Assembly (NCBI RefSeq): GCF_022682495.2
Contig: NC_071392.1
Location: 55,391,459 to 55,455,458 of the forward strand
Direction: 5' to 3'
Source of the DNA: Desmodus rotundus
Taxonomy: Eukaryota; Chordata; Mammalia; Chiroptera; Phyllostomidae
DNA: 64,000 nucleotides
Part shown: one piece after another, positions 44,401 to 60,203 of the stretch
How positions within the stretch are numbered: the first letter of the stretch is position 1
How the letters are laid out: each line of letters begins with the position of its first letter
The notes under the pieces: model-generated
Told to the model about the DNA's origin: nothing
Database searches by the model: none
What the model saw: the letters and a program-made list of their open reading frames with translations, nothing else
Position numbers and translations under genes: made by a program

Positions 44401-45268
44401 AGACATTCCACGCAGCAACATCCTCACAGACACATCCCCTAAAGCAAAGGACATAAAGGAAAGAATAAACAAATGGGACCTCATCAAAACAAAAAGCTTC
44501 TGCATGGCTAAAGAAAACAGCACCAAATTACAAAGAGAACCAACAGTAAGGGAAAACATATTTGCCAATGATACCTCAGACAAAGGCCTGATCTCCAAAA
44601 TATATAAAGAACTCATATGACTGCACTCCAGGAAGACAAACAACCCAATTAAAAAATGGGCAAAGGACTTGAACAGACACTTCTCCAAGGAAGACCTACA
44701 GAGGGCCCAGAGACATATGAAAAGATGCTCAGCTTCACTAGCCATCAGAAAGATGCAAATTAAAACCACAATGAGGTATCATCTCACACCAGTCAGAGTG
44801 GCCAACATAAACAAATCAACAAACAAATGTTGGACAGGACGTGGAGAAAAGGCAACCCTAGTGCACTGTTGTTGGGAATGCAGACTGGTGTGGCCACTGT
44901 GGAAAACATTATGGAATTTCCTCAGAAAACTAAAAATGGAACTGCCCTTTGACCCAGCAATTCCGCTGCTGGGATTATATCCTAAGAACCCTGAAACACC
45001 AATCCAAAAGAACCTATGCACCCCAATGTTCATAGCAGCACAATTTACAATAGCTACGTACTGGAAGCAACCTAAGTGTCCATCAGTAAATGAGTGGATC
45101 AAAAAAGTATGGTATATTTACACAATGGAATTCTATGCAGCAGAGAGAAAGAAGGAGCTTATACCCTTTGCAACAGCATGGATGAAACTGGAGAGCATTA
45201 TGCTAAGTGAAATAAGCCAGGTGGTGAGGGACAAATACCATATGATCTTACCTTTAACTGGAACATAA
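41456..45268 (+). pseudogene. ORF2: L1 ORF2 (endonuclease-reverse transcriptase), full length but broken
   Basis: From ATG 41456 ('MNKYLSIITLNVNGLHAPIK') to the stop at 45266-45268, about 1270 codons, close to the usual ~1275. Endonuclease lies at residues ~1-240. The RT domain is in the 486-codon frame 43160-44620 ('[20 protein letters not shown]', '[19 protein letters not shown]'). The C-terminal region is at 44669-45268 ('[10 protein letters not shown]'). Stops and frame changes at about 41622, 42183, 42366 and 42927 break it. The active site reads 'LFAVDMIVY' (GTT at 43547-43549), so the first catalytic Asp of FADD is Val. Confidence 0.92.
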
Positions 45269-45531
45269 TCAAGAAAAGAAAAAAGCAAGCAAAATATAAC
45301 CAGAGACATTGAAATTAAGAACATTGTAACAAGAGCCAGAGGAGTCGGGAGGGGACATAGTGGGGAGAGGGGTCTATAGGAGCTACTACAAAGGACACAA
45401 GGACAAAATCAAGGGGGAGGGTCCAGGTGGGGGAGGGAGGTGGGACTGGCTGGGGTGGGGTGGAGGGATGGGGAGAAAATGCAGACAATTGTAGCTGAAT
45501 AAAAATTAATTAATTAATTAATTTTAAAAAA

Positions 45532-45909
45532 AGAAATGTGGTTTAAGCCCTGAGTTTTAGCTACACAATAATGTGGAATGACATATAAACATACTTTGAA
45601 CTAAAGAATTCAGATAAAATAAATTGTATAATAAAAATAAGTTTAATATAATTCAAAAGTAACTATTGTTTAGGGATTTATACATAGGTGGTAAAATTAT
45701 TTTTAAAAGCCAGAAATTGATTATTATCGGAGTTAGGCTACCACTTATTCTTGGGTGGAAGGACTTGTGTTTGGGAACACACAGAGATAGTTTTATGGCT
45801 CTAAGATTATTCCATTTCTTGGCCTAGGTGTTAGTTATACACTCTTTTTATCTACAGAATTTAAAATTTATAATCATTAAGTGCATTTTAGGACAGCCTT
45901 CCTGTAAGG
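45532..45909. other. Target-site copy, then decayed L1M or unassigned DNA
   Basis: Begins with the right copy of the L1 duplication. 'gctacacaataatgtggaatgac' suggests that the old L1M continues for a short way; the rest is unassigned. Confidence 0.4.
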
Positions 45910-46157
45910 TTTTTTTTTTTTTTTAAGATTTTAGTTATTTTTATTTTTAGATATAGAATGGAGGGAGAAAGAGAAAGAGAGAAACATCAATGTGTGAGAG
46001 ATACATCAACTGGCTACTTCTCACATGCCCCCATTGGAGGACCTGGCCTGTAACCCACGCATGTTCCCTGACCGGGAATTGAACTAGTGACTTTCCAGTT
46101 CACAGTCCAAAGGTCCACAGGCTGGCACTCAATCCACTGAGCCACACCAGCCAGGAC
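45910..46157 (-). mobile_element. VES-type tRNA-derived SINE
   Basis: In reverse: poly-T tail, GA-rich tract ('ggagggagaaagagaaagag'), 'acatcaatgtgtgagag', 'ctggcctgtaacccacgc', 'gaccgggaattgaactag', and 'ctgagccacaccagccagg'. It is a complete VES layout, with B-box and A-box readable on the minus strand. Confidence 0.92.
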
Positions 46158-46379
46158 CCATTATAAGTCTAAATTAACAAACAAACAAAACAAGAAACCC
46201 TGAATTCAATGGTTCCCAAACTTTTATGCCTATTCAAAAATATTGGGAACCATAAAAATAAATTGATGGTTCTACCCTGGAAACTTTAAGTTAGTGGGTT
46301 TCTGAGAGGGACCCTATAATCCAAACTTTTTAAAATTTCCTAAGTGATTCTGTTGCTGCCAGCTCAAGGATGGCATTTA
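46158..46379. other. Unassigned flank of the nest
   Basis: No family recognised. Confidence 0.4.
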
Positions 46380-46394
46380 GAAATTAATGGTCTG
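46380..46394. repeat. Outer HAL1-like target-site duplication, left copy
   Basis: 'gaaattaatggtctg' occurs here and, identically, at 58500-58514, 12.1 kb away. It defines the outer limit of the nest. Confidence 0.93.
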
Positions 46395-47402
46395 GGACTT
46401 CTGGGTAAGATGGAGGCATAAAAGTAAACACGGCTTGCCTCCTCACATAAACAGAGGAAAAATGACAACTAAACTGCAAAACAAGTATCATCCAGAATTG
46501 TCAGAAAGTTGAGTTGTATGTAAGTCTGACAACCAAAGAGGTCATGTTCAACCAGACAGGTAGGAGAGGCAAAGAAATGGAGACACGTGGTAAAGCACAG
46601 AGGCATGGAGGTACAGAGATGCAGACTGGGTGATCCTACACCCACAGGTGGTAGATAAAAATTAGGAGGGATATCTCAGGAGTGAAGGATCCCAGCCCCA
46701 CACCACACCACACAGCCCAGGGTTCCAGTGCCAGGAAGATAAGTCCTTATAACTTCTGGTTGTAAAAACTAGTGAGGGTTGTGGTGGCAGAGGAAAGAGT
46801 GTGATTCTCAACAGTCTTCTCTTAAGGTCCCCACAACAGATTTAGGAATTATGCAGACTCACTCACTCTGAGCTCTAGCACGAGGGCAACAGCTTGAGGG
46901 GCACCAGTGGCATACAGGAAGAAACTGAAGTGCCAAGCATCAAGGAGAGTGCCAGAGGACATCTTCCTCCTGGACAAAACTCCAGAGACCAGGCAGAGGC
47001 TCTGACACCTTTCTGACCCTCTACCACACAGAGCCATAAAGTGGTGACACCATATTGGAGACCCTGTCAACCTGGTTCACACAGGTTTCCCCACCCTGGC
47101 AATTACCTAACACTACACCCCATTCTACTTACCAATACACTTTTCTACAATAGGCCAAACTACTAAGACAGGGAGTCAAAGCAGCTCTACCTAATACATA
47201 GAAACAAACACAGGGAGGCTGCCAAAATGAGGAGATAAAAAATTATGGCCCAAATAAAAAAACAGAACAAAACCCAGAAAAAGAACTAAACAAAATGGAG
47301 ATAAGCAATCTATCAGATGCTTATCAGATGCTTTATCAGATGCAGAGTTCAAAAAAGAGTTATTAGGATGTTCAAGGAACTCATTGGGTATTTCAACAGC
47401 AT

Positions 47403-47415
47403 AAAAAGACTGTGG
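47403..47415. repeat. Inner HAL1-like target-site duplication, left copy
   Basis: 'aaaaagactgtgg' here and 'aaaaagactctgg' at 57629-57641 differ at one of 13 positions. Confidence 0.82.
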
Positions 47416-48210
47416 CAGAGGAGAACCAAGATGGAGGCGTAGGTAGACACACTGTGCCTCCTCGCACAATAAGAACTGACAGAAAATCGAACAGCAAGGA
47501 AGTCCAACACCAAGTTGATAAAAAAGAAACATTCATCCAGACAGGTAGGAGGGGCGGAGATGGGCAGCTGGGGCGGAGAGGACTCACTTTGCCTTGGCGG
47601 GACTGAGACTGGCAGAGTGTGGGACAAATGGGGCAGGCAATCTGACCATTAGCAGGCCCTGTGGCCCTACATTCGCACACAGGTAAAACGAGAGGGCCAG
47701 ACTCAGAGTGGCAGAGAACGGGGCAGGCAGAGCGGCAGGTAGCACCCTGAGGCCCCACATTCCCACATACATAAACCAGGACGAATGGCGGGGTAATGAA
47801 GCAGACCACACAACCCAGGGCTCCAGCACTGGGAAATAAAGCCTCAAACCTCTGAATGAAAACACCTGTGGGGGTTGGGGCGGCAGCAGGAGAAACTCCC
47901 AGCCTCACAGGAGAGGTCATTGGAGAGACCCACAGGGGCCTAGAGCGTGGACAAGCCCACCCACTTGGGAACCAGCACCAGAGGGGCCCAATTTGATTGT
48001 GGGTAGTGGAGGGAGTTGCTTAAATCTGGTGGAGAGTGGAGCAAGCGTCATTGCTCCTTCTTGGCCCCTCCCCCACATACAGCATCACAGCGCAGCAACC
48101 AGCATTACCCTGCCCCGGGGAACACCTACGGCTCCGCCCCTTTACCTAACAGGTGTGCCAAGAAAAAAAAAAATGGCCCAAATGACAGAACACTTCAAAG
48201 CTCCAGAAAT

Positions 48211-48225
48211 AATTCAACTAAGCAG
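48211..48225. repeat. Inner L1 target-site duplication, left copy
   Basis: 'aattcaactaagcag' is repeated without mismatch at 56428-56442, beyond both L1 3' ends. Confidence 0.95.
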
Positions 48226-49951
48226 AGACCGGGAAGATGGCAGCAAGATAGGTGGGAGCGGAGTCCAGTTCCCCTCAACGCCAGTGAAATACCTAGCTGA
48301 TCTGAGGAGCAGAGTGAACAGCCAACAGTATTCCAGCATATATGAAGATCAGAGACCAAAGATAGAGGACATCGAAAGATCTGACGGTAAGAAGAGTGTT
48401 TAAGGACAATTAGGTCCCCGGGACACGCTCGGGGACCAGGGCGGCTGAAGCCCAGGCCCGGGAGCAGGGGCTGCTGCAGGATTCTTCAGAGAGAGCCAGG
48501 ATGAGCTGTGAGCAGCCAGGTGCTTGTTTGGGCCAGGGGGCCTTGAATAGGAAGAATTTCTCAAAAGGAAAAAGAAAATAGAGGCACTCAGGGGCTAGTG
48601 AGAGAACTCTCTGCAGCAGCCACAGCCTCTGGCGCCCCTCCCCCCTCAGCCTCTGGACAGTGAATGCAGGATAAACAGCCCCAGCGCTCACCTAAAACCT
48701 GGTTTCTCCCAAGCAGATTAGTGGACTGGAGGCCCACACCTGAAACCCCGGTGGGGGGGCCACACCTGAAACCTCAGGTGGGTGTGCATCGGGAGCAGAG
48801 GCTAGCTGCCCCACCCACAGGTCCAAAACCGCAGACCCCAGCACCTTCTGACTCAGTCCCAAAGCGGCCCCACCCGCCCGCCCCAGCACTCAGGTCCAAA
48901 GCTGTTGGATCTGCCTGCTGTGGGCGACCCAAGCCCAAAGAGGCTGGATTGGATTGGCAGACCCCAGACCCAGGCCCAAAGCAACAGATTGGCTGATCAA
49001 CGGCCTGGCTGCCTGCCAGGGACCACACCTGCAACTCCTACCTAACACCTGCGCACAGAGCCCTGCAAGGCCTACTGGCTCTCCAGGAAAAAGGCAGAAC
49101 ACCCACCAGAGGGGAGCTGCAGGGCTGGGGGAGACTGCATTCCCCGGAAAGACTCGACCCAGTAGGGGGCTGAACTACCCCATAGCAGCACCCAGAGGCC
49201 CTAGCATCTAAGACAGCAAAGAGCAAGAAGGTAGAGTGTGAGTTGCCCCTAATTGGTGCAACTCAAGGACAGCACAACTGGTGAACTAAAGGCCTAGTGG
49301 GGAGCAGAAGGACCCTGAGAAACTGGACCGGAGGCTGGACAACAGCAAAGAGTGTGGACCAGGAAGGGAGAAAAGTGAAACCAATCCTTCCAACCACCCC
49401 CTCCTATTCCATAGACAGGACAAGCACCAGAACTAACCTGACCAGTTTAAAGTGAGCAAAAGATTTTTTTTTTCCTTTCCTCCTTTCCCCCTGAATTCCT
49501 TCTTCCTTTCTTTTTTTTAATTCCTTCTTCCTCCCATCCTTTACCTTTTTTATGCCTTCTTCCTACCTTCTTTTATTTATTCCTTTGTTTTAATTTTTGT
49601 TAAAATTCCCTTTTATCTTGCCTCCAATATTTCTTTATTTCCTCTTCCTTCCTTCCTTTCCTTTTCTATTCCCTTATTCCCTCCTTCCCTTCTTTTTATT
49701 TCTTTTTTTTTCTGCCCCCCTTTCTCTTTTTCCCACAGGTGAGACAACAAAACCTGGAGTGCTGAAAAGACCAGAGATAGACCGTGTTGCACCCATAAAC
49801 ATCAGCTCAAGACCAGTGAGCACAGGAGATTAAGGAAACAGCACCACTGAATCCCATTGGCATTCTACCATAGAAGTTCATACCATAAACCCAGGGAGTC
49901 AGAACAGATCAATTTAAGATGCAAAGGCTAACAAGAAGAGTCTCACAAACA
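48226..49951 (+). promoter_or_regulatory. L1 5'UTR with internal promoter region
   Basis: Starts 'agaccgggaagatggcagc' (AAGATGG at 48234-48240). It continues with a GC-rich block (48400-49100) that aligns in part with the leader of the L1 at 16601-23354, a segment including 'agttgcccctaattggtgc', and a polypyrimidine tract at 49464-49738. A promoter role is inferred by analogy with human L1, where a YY1 site sits at the same place. Confidence 0.75.
49464..49738. repeat. Polypyrimidine tract in L1 5'UTR
   Basis: About 275 bases of C/T-rich sense strand with AT breaks, upstream of ORF1. It is the counterpart of 21853-22150 in the other full-length L1. Confidence 0.8.
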
Positions 49952-50883
49952 ATGGGAAGACAAAGAAACGATCCCCAAATGAAAGGAAAGGAGGAAGTCT
50001 CAGAAAGAATGCTAACTAAAAAAGAGGCAAGGAAACTATCAGATACAGAGTTCAAAGCAATGATGATCAGGAAGCTCACTGAGCTCTCTGTGCTCAAAGA
50101 GAACTACCAGAAACTACAGGGAAACTACAATGAACTCACTGCAAACGATATCCACATGAAAAAGGAAATAAAAACTATCAACAAGGGCCAAGAGGAAATT
50201 TAGAATACAATTTCTGAATTGAAGAACACAGTAGAAGGAATCAAAAACAGACTTGATGAAGCAGAGGATCAGAATAGCGAGCTGGAGGACAAAGTAGAAA
50301 AAAACACCCAGAAAGAGCAAAAAAAGGAAAAGAGGCTCAAAATAATGAAGAGGGAATAAGGGAAATGCAGGACAAAATGAAATGTAACAACATCTGTATA
50401 ATAGGGATACCAGAAGGAGAACAAGAAGAGCAAGGGATAGAAAACCTGCTTGAAAAAGTAATGATGGAAAATTTCCCTAATCTGATCAGAGAAAAAGTCA
50501 CCCAAATCCAGGAAACACAGAGAGTCCCAAGCAAGAGGAACCCAAAGAGGTCCACCGCAAGACACATCATAATTAAAATGGCAAAATTCCAAGACAAAGA
50601 GAGGATCTTAAAGGCACCAAGAGAGAAAAAGGAAGTACCGTACAAGGGAGCCCCAATAAGGTTAGCAACTGACTTCTCAATGGAAACGCTCCAAGCCAGA
50701 AGAGAATGGCAAAAAATAATCCAAGTAATGAGAACCAGAGGCCTGCAACCAAGACTGCTTTACCCAGCAAGGCTCTCAATCAAGATAGAAGGCCAAATAA
50801 AGAGTTTCCCAGACAAAAGAAGTCTAAAAGAATACACTTCCACCAAACCAGCTCTGCAAGAGATGCTAAAGGGACTGCTTTAA
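49952..50883 (+). pseudogene. ORF1: L1 ORF1 (RNA-binding chaperone), broken
   Basis: The ATG at 49952 gives 'MGRQRNDPQMKGKEEVSERM', matching the start chosen for the other L1. A coiled-coil region follows to about 50340, with a stop at 50201-50203 ('EE*') and a frame change near 50340. The RRM and C-terminal domain are open at 50365-50883 ('ICIIGIPEGEQEEQGIENLL', 'RLATDFSMETLQARREWQK', ending 'EMLKGLL'). It is otherwise of normal length. Confidence 0.9.
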
Positions 50884-50922
50884 GGAAAAGAAGGAAAAGA
50901 GAAAGAGAGAGGAACCCAAAAA

Positions 50923-51119
50923 GGAAACCAAACACAAAGGAAAAAACCCAAAACACTCAAAATCATGGAGACTGAATAGCATGCTATTAAACAATGAATG
51001 GGTCAAGAACGAGATTAGGGAAGAAATCAAAAACTTTCTGGAAACAAATGAAAACGAACTCACAACAACCCAAAACCTATGGGACACAGCAAAGGCAGTC
51101 CTGAGAGGGAAGTTCATAG
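50923..51119 (+). repeat. 197-bp duplicate of ORF2 in the ORF1-ORF2 spacer
   Basis: This segment aligns base for base, without gaps, with 51831-52027 in ORF2 of the same element, from 'ggaaacca' to 'gggaagttcatag'. I see about eight mismatches. The spacers of the L1s at 20660-20725 and 41400-41455 lack it. The normal spacer sequence appears to flank it ('gagaggaac' before, 'gtaggaaaaaatg' after). Confidence 0.93.
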
Positions 51120-51135
51120 GTAGGAAAAAATGTCA

Positions 51136-55757
<4,622 letters not shown>

Positions 55758-56008
55758 GCAATAGACGAAAAAGCAAACAAAATATAACCAGAGTCATTGA
55801 AGTTAAGAACAATCTAACAATAGCCAGGGGGTGGGGGGTGGGGGCGGGGACAGTGGGTAGAGGGAATTACAGGAACTACTATAAAGGACACATGGACAAA
55901 ACCAAGGGGGAGGGTGGAGAGGGGGGAGGGAGGTGGGTTCAGCTGGGGTGGGATGGAGGGATGGAGAGAAAAGGCATACAACTGTAATTGAATAACAATT
56001 AAAAAAAA
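55758..56008 (+). other. L1 3'UTR with G-rich tracts
   Basis: Contains 'agggggtggggggtggggg' and a second purine tract 'gggggagggtggagagggg' around 'tataaaggacacatggac', then 'ctgtaattgaataacaatt' and an A run. G-rich tracts in this position are a shared feature of mammalian L1 3'UTRs and can form G-quadruplexes. Confidence 0.85.
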
Positions 56009-56427
56009 AACTACGGTATATTTACACAATGGAATTCTACGCAGCAGAGAGAAAGAAGGAGCTTATACCCTTTGCAACAGCATGGATGAAACTGGAGAGC
56101 ATTATGCTAAGTGAAATAAGCCAGGCGGTGAGGGACAAATACCATATGATCTCACCCTTAACTGGAACGTAATCAGTAGAAGAAAAAAGCAAACAAAATA
56201 CAACCAGAGACATTGAGGTTGGGAACAGTCTAGCAGTGGCCAGGGGGGAGTGGGGTGGGGATAATTGGAAGAGGCAATTGCAGGAACTATTATAAAGGAC
56301 ACATGGACAAAATCGTTGGGGAGGGTGGAGGTGGGGGAGGGGGGTGGATTTACCTGGGGTGTGGTGGAGGGATGGGGAGAAAAGGCATAAAACTGTAATT
56401 GAATAACAATAAAAAGTTTTAAAAAGT
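56009..56427 (+). mobile_element. Second L1 3' end, joined to the first tail
   Basis: Directly after the A run, the last ~45 codons of ORF2 reappear ('ctacggtatatttacacaat' to 'ctggaacgtaatc'), followed by another complete 3'UTR and tail ('aataaaaagttttaaaaag'). It differs from the first 3'UTR at many positions ('tgaggttgggaacagtc' against 'tgaagttaagaacaatc'), so it is a separate copy. It lies inside the 15-bp duplication of the full-length L1. Confidence 0.88.
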
Positions 56428-58514
56428 AATTCAACTAAGCAGCGAACAGATAGCCAACCTATCAGATGCACAGTTCAAAACACTGGTAATCAAGAAGCTC
56501 ACAGAATTGGTTGAATTTGGTTGAAAACTAGATGAAAAATGAAGCCTATGCTAAGAGAGACAAAGGAAAATGTACAGGGAACCAATAGCGATGAGAAGGA
56601 AACTGGGACTCAAATCAACGGTGTGGACCAGAAGGAAGAAAGGAACATCCAACTAGAAAAGAATGAAGAAACAAGAACTCGGAAAAATGAGGAGAGGCTT
56701 AGGAACCTCCAGGACATCTTGAATTGTTCCAACATCCGAATTATAGGGGTGCCAGAAGGAGAAGAGGAAGAACAAAAAATTGGAAACTTATTTGAACAAA
56801 TAATGAAGGAGAACTTCCCTAGTCTGGCAAAGGAAATAGACTTCCAGAAAGCCCAGGAAGCTCAGAGAGTCCCAAAGAAGCTGGACCCAAGGAGGAACAC
56901 ACCAAGGCACATCATAATTACATTAGCCAAGATGAAACAGAAGGAGATAATCTTAGAAGCAGCAAGAGAAAAGGAGACAGTTACCTACAAAGGAGTTCCC
57001 ATAAGACTGTCAGCTGATTTCTCAGAAGAGACCTTACAGGCAAGAAGGGGCTGGCAAGAAGTATTCAAAGTCATGAAAGCCAAGGACCTACATCCAAGAT
57101 TACTGTATCCAGCAAAGCTGCCATTTAGATTGGAAGGGCAGATGAAGTGCTTCTCAGATAAGGTCAAGTTAAAGGAGTTCATCACCACCAAGCCCTTATT
57201 ATATGAAATGTTGAAGGGACTTACCTAAGAAAAAGAAGATAAGAAACATGAACAGTAAAAATGACGGCAAACTCAGTTATTAACAACCACACCTAAAACC
57301 AAAGTAAAAGCAAACTAAGCAAACAACTAGAACAGGAACAGAACCACAGAAATTGACATCACATGGAGGTTTATCAATAGGGGAGTGGGAGAGGGAGAGA
57401 GGGGGGAAAGGTACAGAGAATAAATGGCATAAATGAAAGGTGGAAAATAGACAGGGGGAGGGTAAGAATAGTGTAGGAAATGTAGAAGCCAAAGAACTTA
57501 TAAGTATGACCCATGGACATGAACTATAGGGGGGGGGGAATGTGGGAGGGATAGGGTGGGCAGGATGGAGTTGAGTGAAGGGGGGAAATGGAAACTGTAA
57601 TAGCATAATCAATAAATATATTCTTTTTAAAAAGACTCTGGGAAAAATAAAAGTTACACTAAGTGAAATAAAAAAATTATAGGGAATCAACAGTGGAGTG
57701 GATGAAGCTAAAAATCAAATCAGTGATTTGGAACATAAGAAAGAAAAATACATTCAATCAGAATAGCAAGAAGAAAAAAAGTATCCAAAAACACATGGAT
57801 AGGCTAAGAGGTCTCTGGGACAACTTCACATGTATCAACATCTGAATCAGAGGGGTGACAGAAGGAGAAGAGAAAGAGCAAGGCATGGAAAACTTATGTG
57901 AAAAGAATAATGAAAAGAAACTTCCCTACTCTGGTGAAGAAAATAGATACACAATTCCAGGAAGTACAGAGTCCTAAACAAGATGGACACAAAGAGGTCC
58001 ACACCAAGACTCATCAAAATTGTGTTTCCCAGACAAGGTAAAACTAAAGGAGTTCATCATCACCAAGCCACTATTATATGAAATGTTAAAGGGATTTATT
58101 TAAGAAAAAGAAGATCAAAACTATGAACAGAAAAAGGTAATAAATTCACAATTATCAATAATTGAATCTAAAAAAACAAACTAAGCAAACAAGCAGAACA
58201 GAAACAGAATCATAGATATGGAAATCATTTGGTGGGTTATCAGTTAGGAGGGGGAAGGTGGAGAATGGGGGTAAAGGTGCAGGAATTAAGAAGTACAAAT
58301 TGGTAGGTTCAGAATAGACAGGGGGATGTTAAGAACAGTATAAGAAATGGAGTAGCCAAAGAACTTATATGCATGACCCATGGATATGAACTAAGAGGGG
58401 GATTGCTGGAGGGAATCATGAGTACTGGGTGGAGGGGGACAAAAGGGGAAAAATTGGGACAATTGTAATAGCACAGTCAATAAAATATTTTTTAAAAAGG
58501 AAATTAATGGTCTG

Positions 58515-58740
58515 CCTGGCAGTTGATGTGTAACAAGAAGAAACTCAGTTTGGGACCTTGAAATAAAGCCTCATGACTGTACATGTACATTTAAAGAGTA
58601 AACAAAATAAAGGCAACTGTTTAAAGTTTTCCAGAAAATCTTCTACTGTTATTTCAGGAAAATTATCTAATACCAAATCTGTGAACTCTGAAACACTGAT
58701 ACCTTATTTCTCATGACATAGAATAATATTTTGGACTTAA
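58515..58740. other. Unassigned flank
   Basis: Nothing recognised. Confidence 0.4.
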
Positions 58741-58905
58741 AAACACTATTTTATTTTATTTTAATTTTTACTTTATTTTTAGTGTTTACACTATTACAGA
58801 TGTATCCATTCCCCTTCCCCTGTGGCTACATCATCCCCTTACCATCACCTCCCCTTCCCTCTGGCCATCAACACACTCTTGTCTGTGTCTCTGGGTGATG
58901 CATAT
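58741..58905 (-). mobile_element. HAL1-like/L1 3' end relic
   Basis: In reverse: 'tttttagtgtttacactattacag' and a C-rich stretch ('cattccccttcccctgtgg', 'ccatcaacacactcttgtc'). This resembles the reverse of the 3' ends at 57560-57620 and 58430-58490 ('...gtaatagcacagtcaataaa'). Confidence 0.5.
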
Positions 58906-59124
58906 AAGGCACTATTTTATATTTTAAATTGTAATTTGTTAACTTTTCTACTGATTATTTCTTCTAGTAAAGACCCTACATAAGACATTTGCTCAGGTAA
59001 CTCCCACCAAAATTCTGAACATAGTTCAAATATGGGAATGAGGATTGACAGTTTTGTGTATGAATTAGATGACAGGTATTTTTAAAGATTTCTGAGCAAC
59101 TAACCTTTTTCAAGACTGATATTT
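58906..59124. other. Unassigned spacer
   Basis: Nothing recognised. Confidence 0.4.
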
Positions 59125-60203
59125 TTAATTTATTTTTTTACTATTGTTCAGTTACAGTTCTCCCTACTTTCCCACCCCCATTGCTCTCCCCTGCCCCATG
59201 CAACCCCTACTCCCAAAGACAATGCCTACCCCAATGTCCCTGTCCATGTGTCCTTTGTATATGATCCTCTTCTTTCCCTGAGTATTCCCTTCCCCCTCCC
59301 CTCTGGTCACTCTCAGTTTGTTCTTTATTTCCACGTCTCTGGTTCTTTTTTGCTCATTTGCTCTATTTTTTTTGTTGTTGTTGTTAGGTTCCACTTATAG
59401 GTGAGATCATATGGTATTTGTCGTTCACCACCTGGCTTACATCACTTAGCATAACACTTTCTGGTTCCATCCATGCTGTCATGAAGGGTAGGAATTCCTT
59501 CTTTCTTTCTGCTACATAGTATTCAATTGTGTAAATGTATTCAATAAAAACCACAGTTTTTTGATCCACTCATTTACTGATGGGCTTTTAGGCTGTTTCT
59601 AGCATTTGGCCATTGTAAATAATGCTGCTATGAGCATAGGTTCTTTTGAATGAGTGTTTCAGGATTCTTAGGGTATAATCCCAGCAGTAGAATTTCTGGG
59701 TCAAAAGACAGTCCCATTTTTAGGGGGTTTTTTTTTTTGAGGAAATTCCATGATGTTTTCCACAGTGACTGCACCACTCTGCATTCTCAGCAGTGCACTA
59801 GGGTTCCCTTTTCTCCGCAACCTCGCCAACACTTGTTTTTTAATTTGTTTATGATGGTAATTCTGACCAATGTGAAGTGGTATCTCATTGTAGTTTTGAT
59901 TTGCCTCTCTCTGATGGCCCAGCAATACTATGCCCTCCTTGGAGAGTTGCCTGTTCAGTTCCTTTGCCCATTTTTTAATTGGATTGCTTGTCTTTCTGGA
60001 GTCTTTTGAGTTCTTTATATATTTTGGAGATCAAACCGTTGTCTGATGTATCATCGGCAAACATGTTTTCTCATACGTTTTTTTCCCTTTTTATTTTGCT
60101 GATGCTTTCTTTAGCCATGCAGAAGCCTTTTAATTTGATGTAGTGCCATATGTTTATTATTTCCTTTATATCCCTTGCCCTAGGGGACATATCCATGAAA
60201 ATA
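59125..60203 (-). mobile_element. 5'-truncated L1 (3'UTR and ORF2 C-terminus)
   Basis: In reverse: 'tgttcagttacagttctccc', C-rich 3'UTR, 'gtccatgtgtcctttgtat', 'gtgagatcatatggtatttg', then ORF2 through 'gggtataatcccagcagtag' and 'ttgcccattttttaattgg' to 'ggggacatatccatgaaaat'. Intermediate divergence. It abuts older L1M DNA. Confidence 0.87.

Larger units (their letters stand above)
41282..45531 (+). mobile_element. 5'-truncated L1 with whole ORF2
   Basis: A 4.25-kb L1 in sense that starts inside the last ~40 codons of ORF1, keeps the intergenic spacer, the entire length of ORF2, the 3'UTR (45269-45500) and a tail containing 'ttaattaattaatt'. It is bounded by a 15-bp duplication with two mismatches and lies in old L1M DNA. 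Confidence 0.92.

Noticed and set aside
47393..47920. 175-codon minus-strand frame over the inner HAL1-like leader
   Set aside because: It lies opposite a GC-rich 5'UTR, has proline/cysteine-rich low-complexity content and no domain, so chance is the simplest reading.
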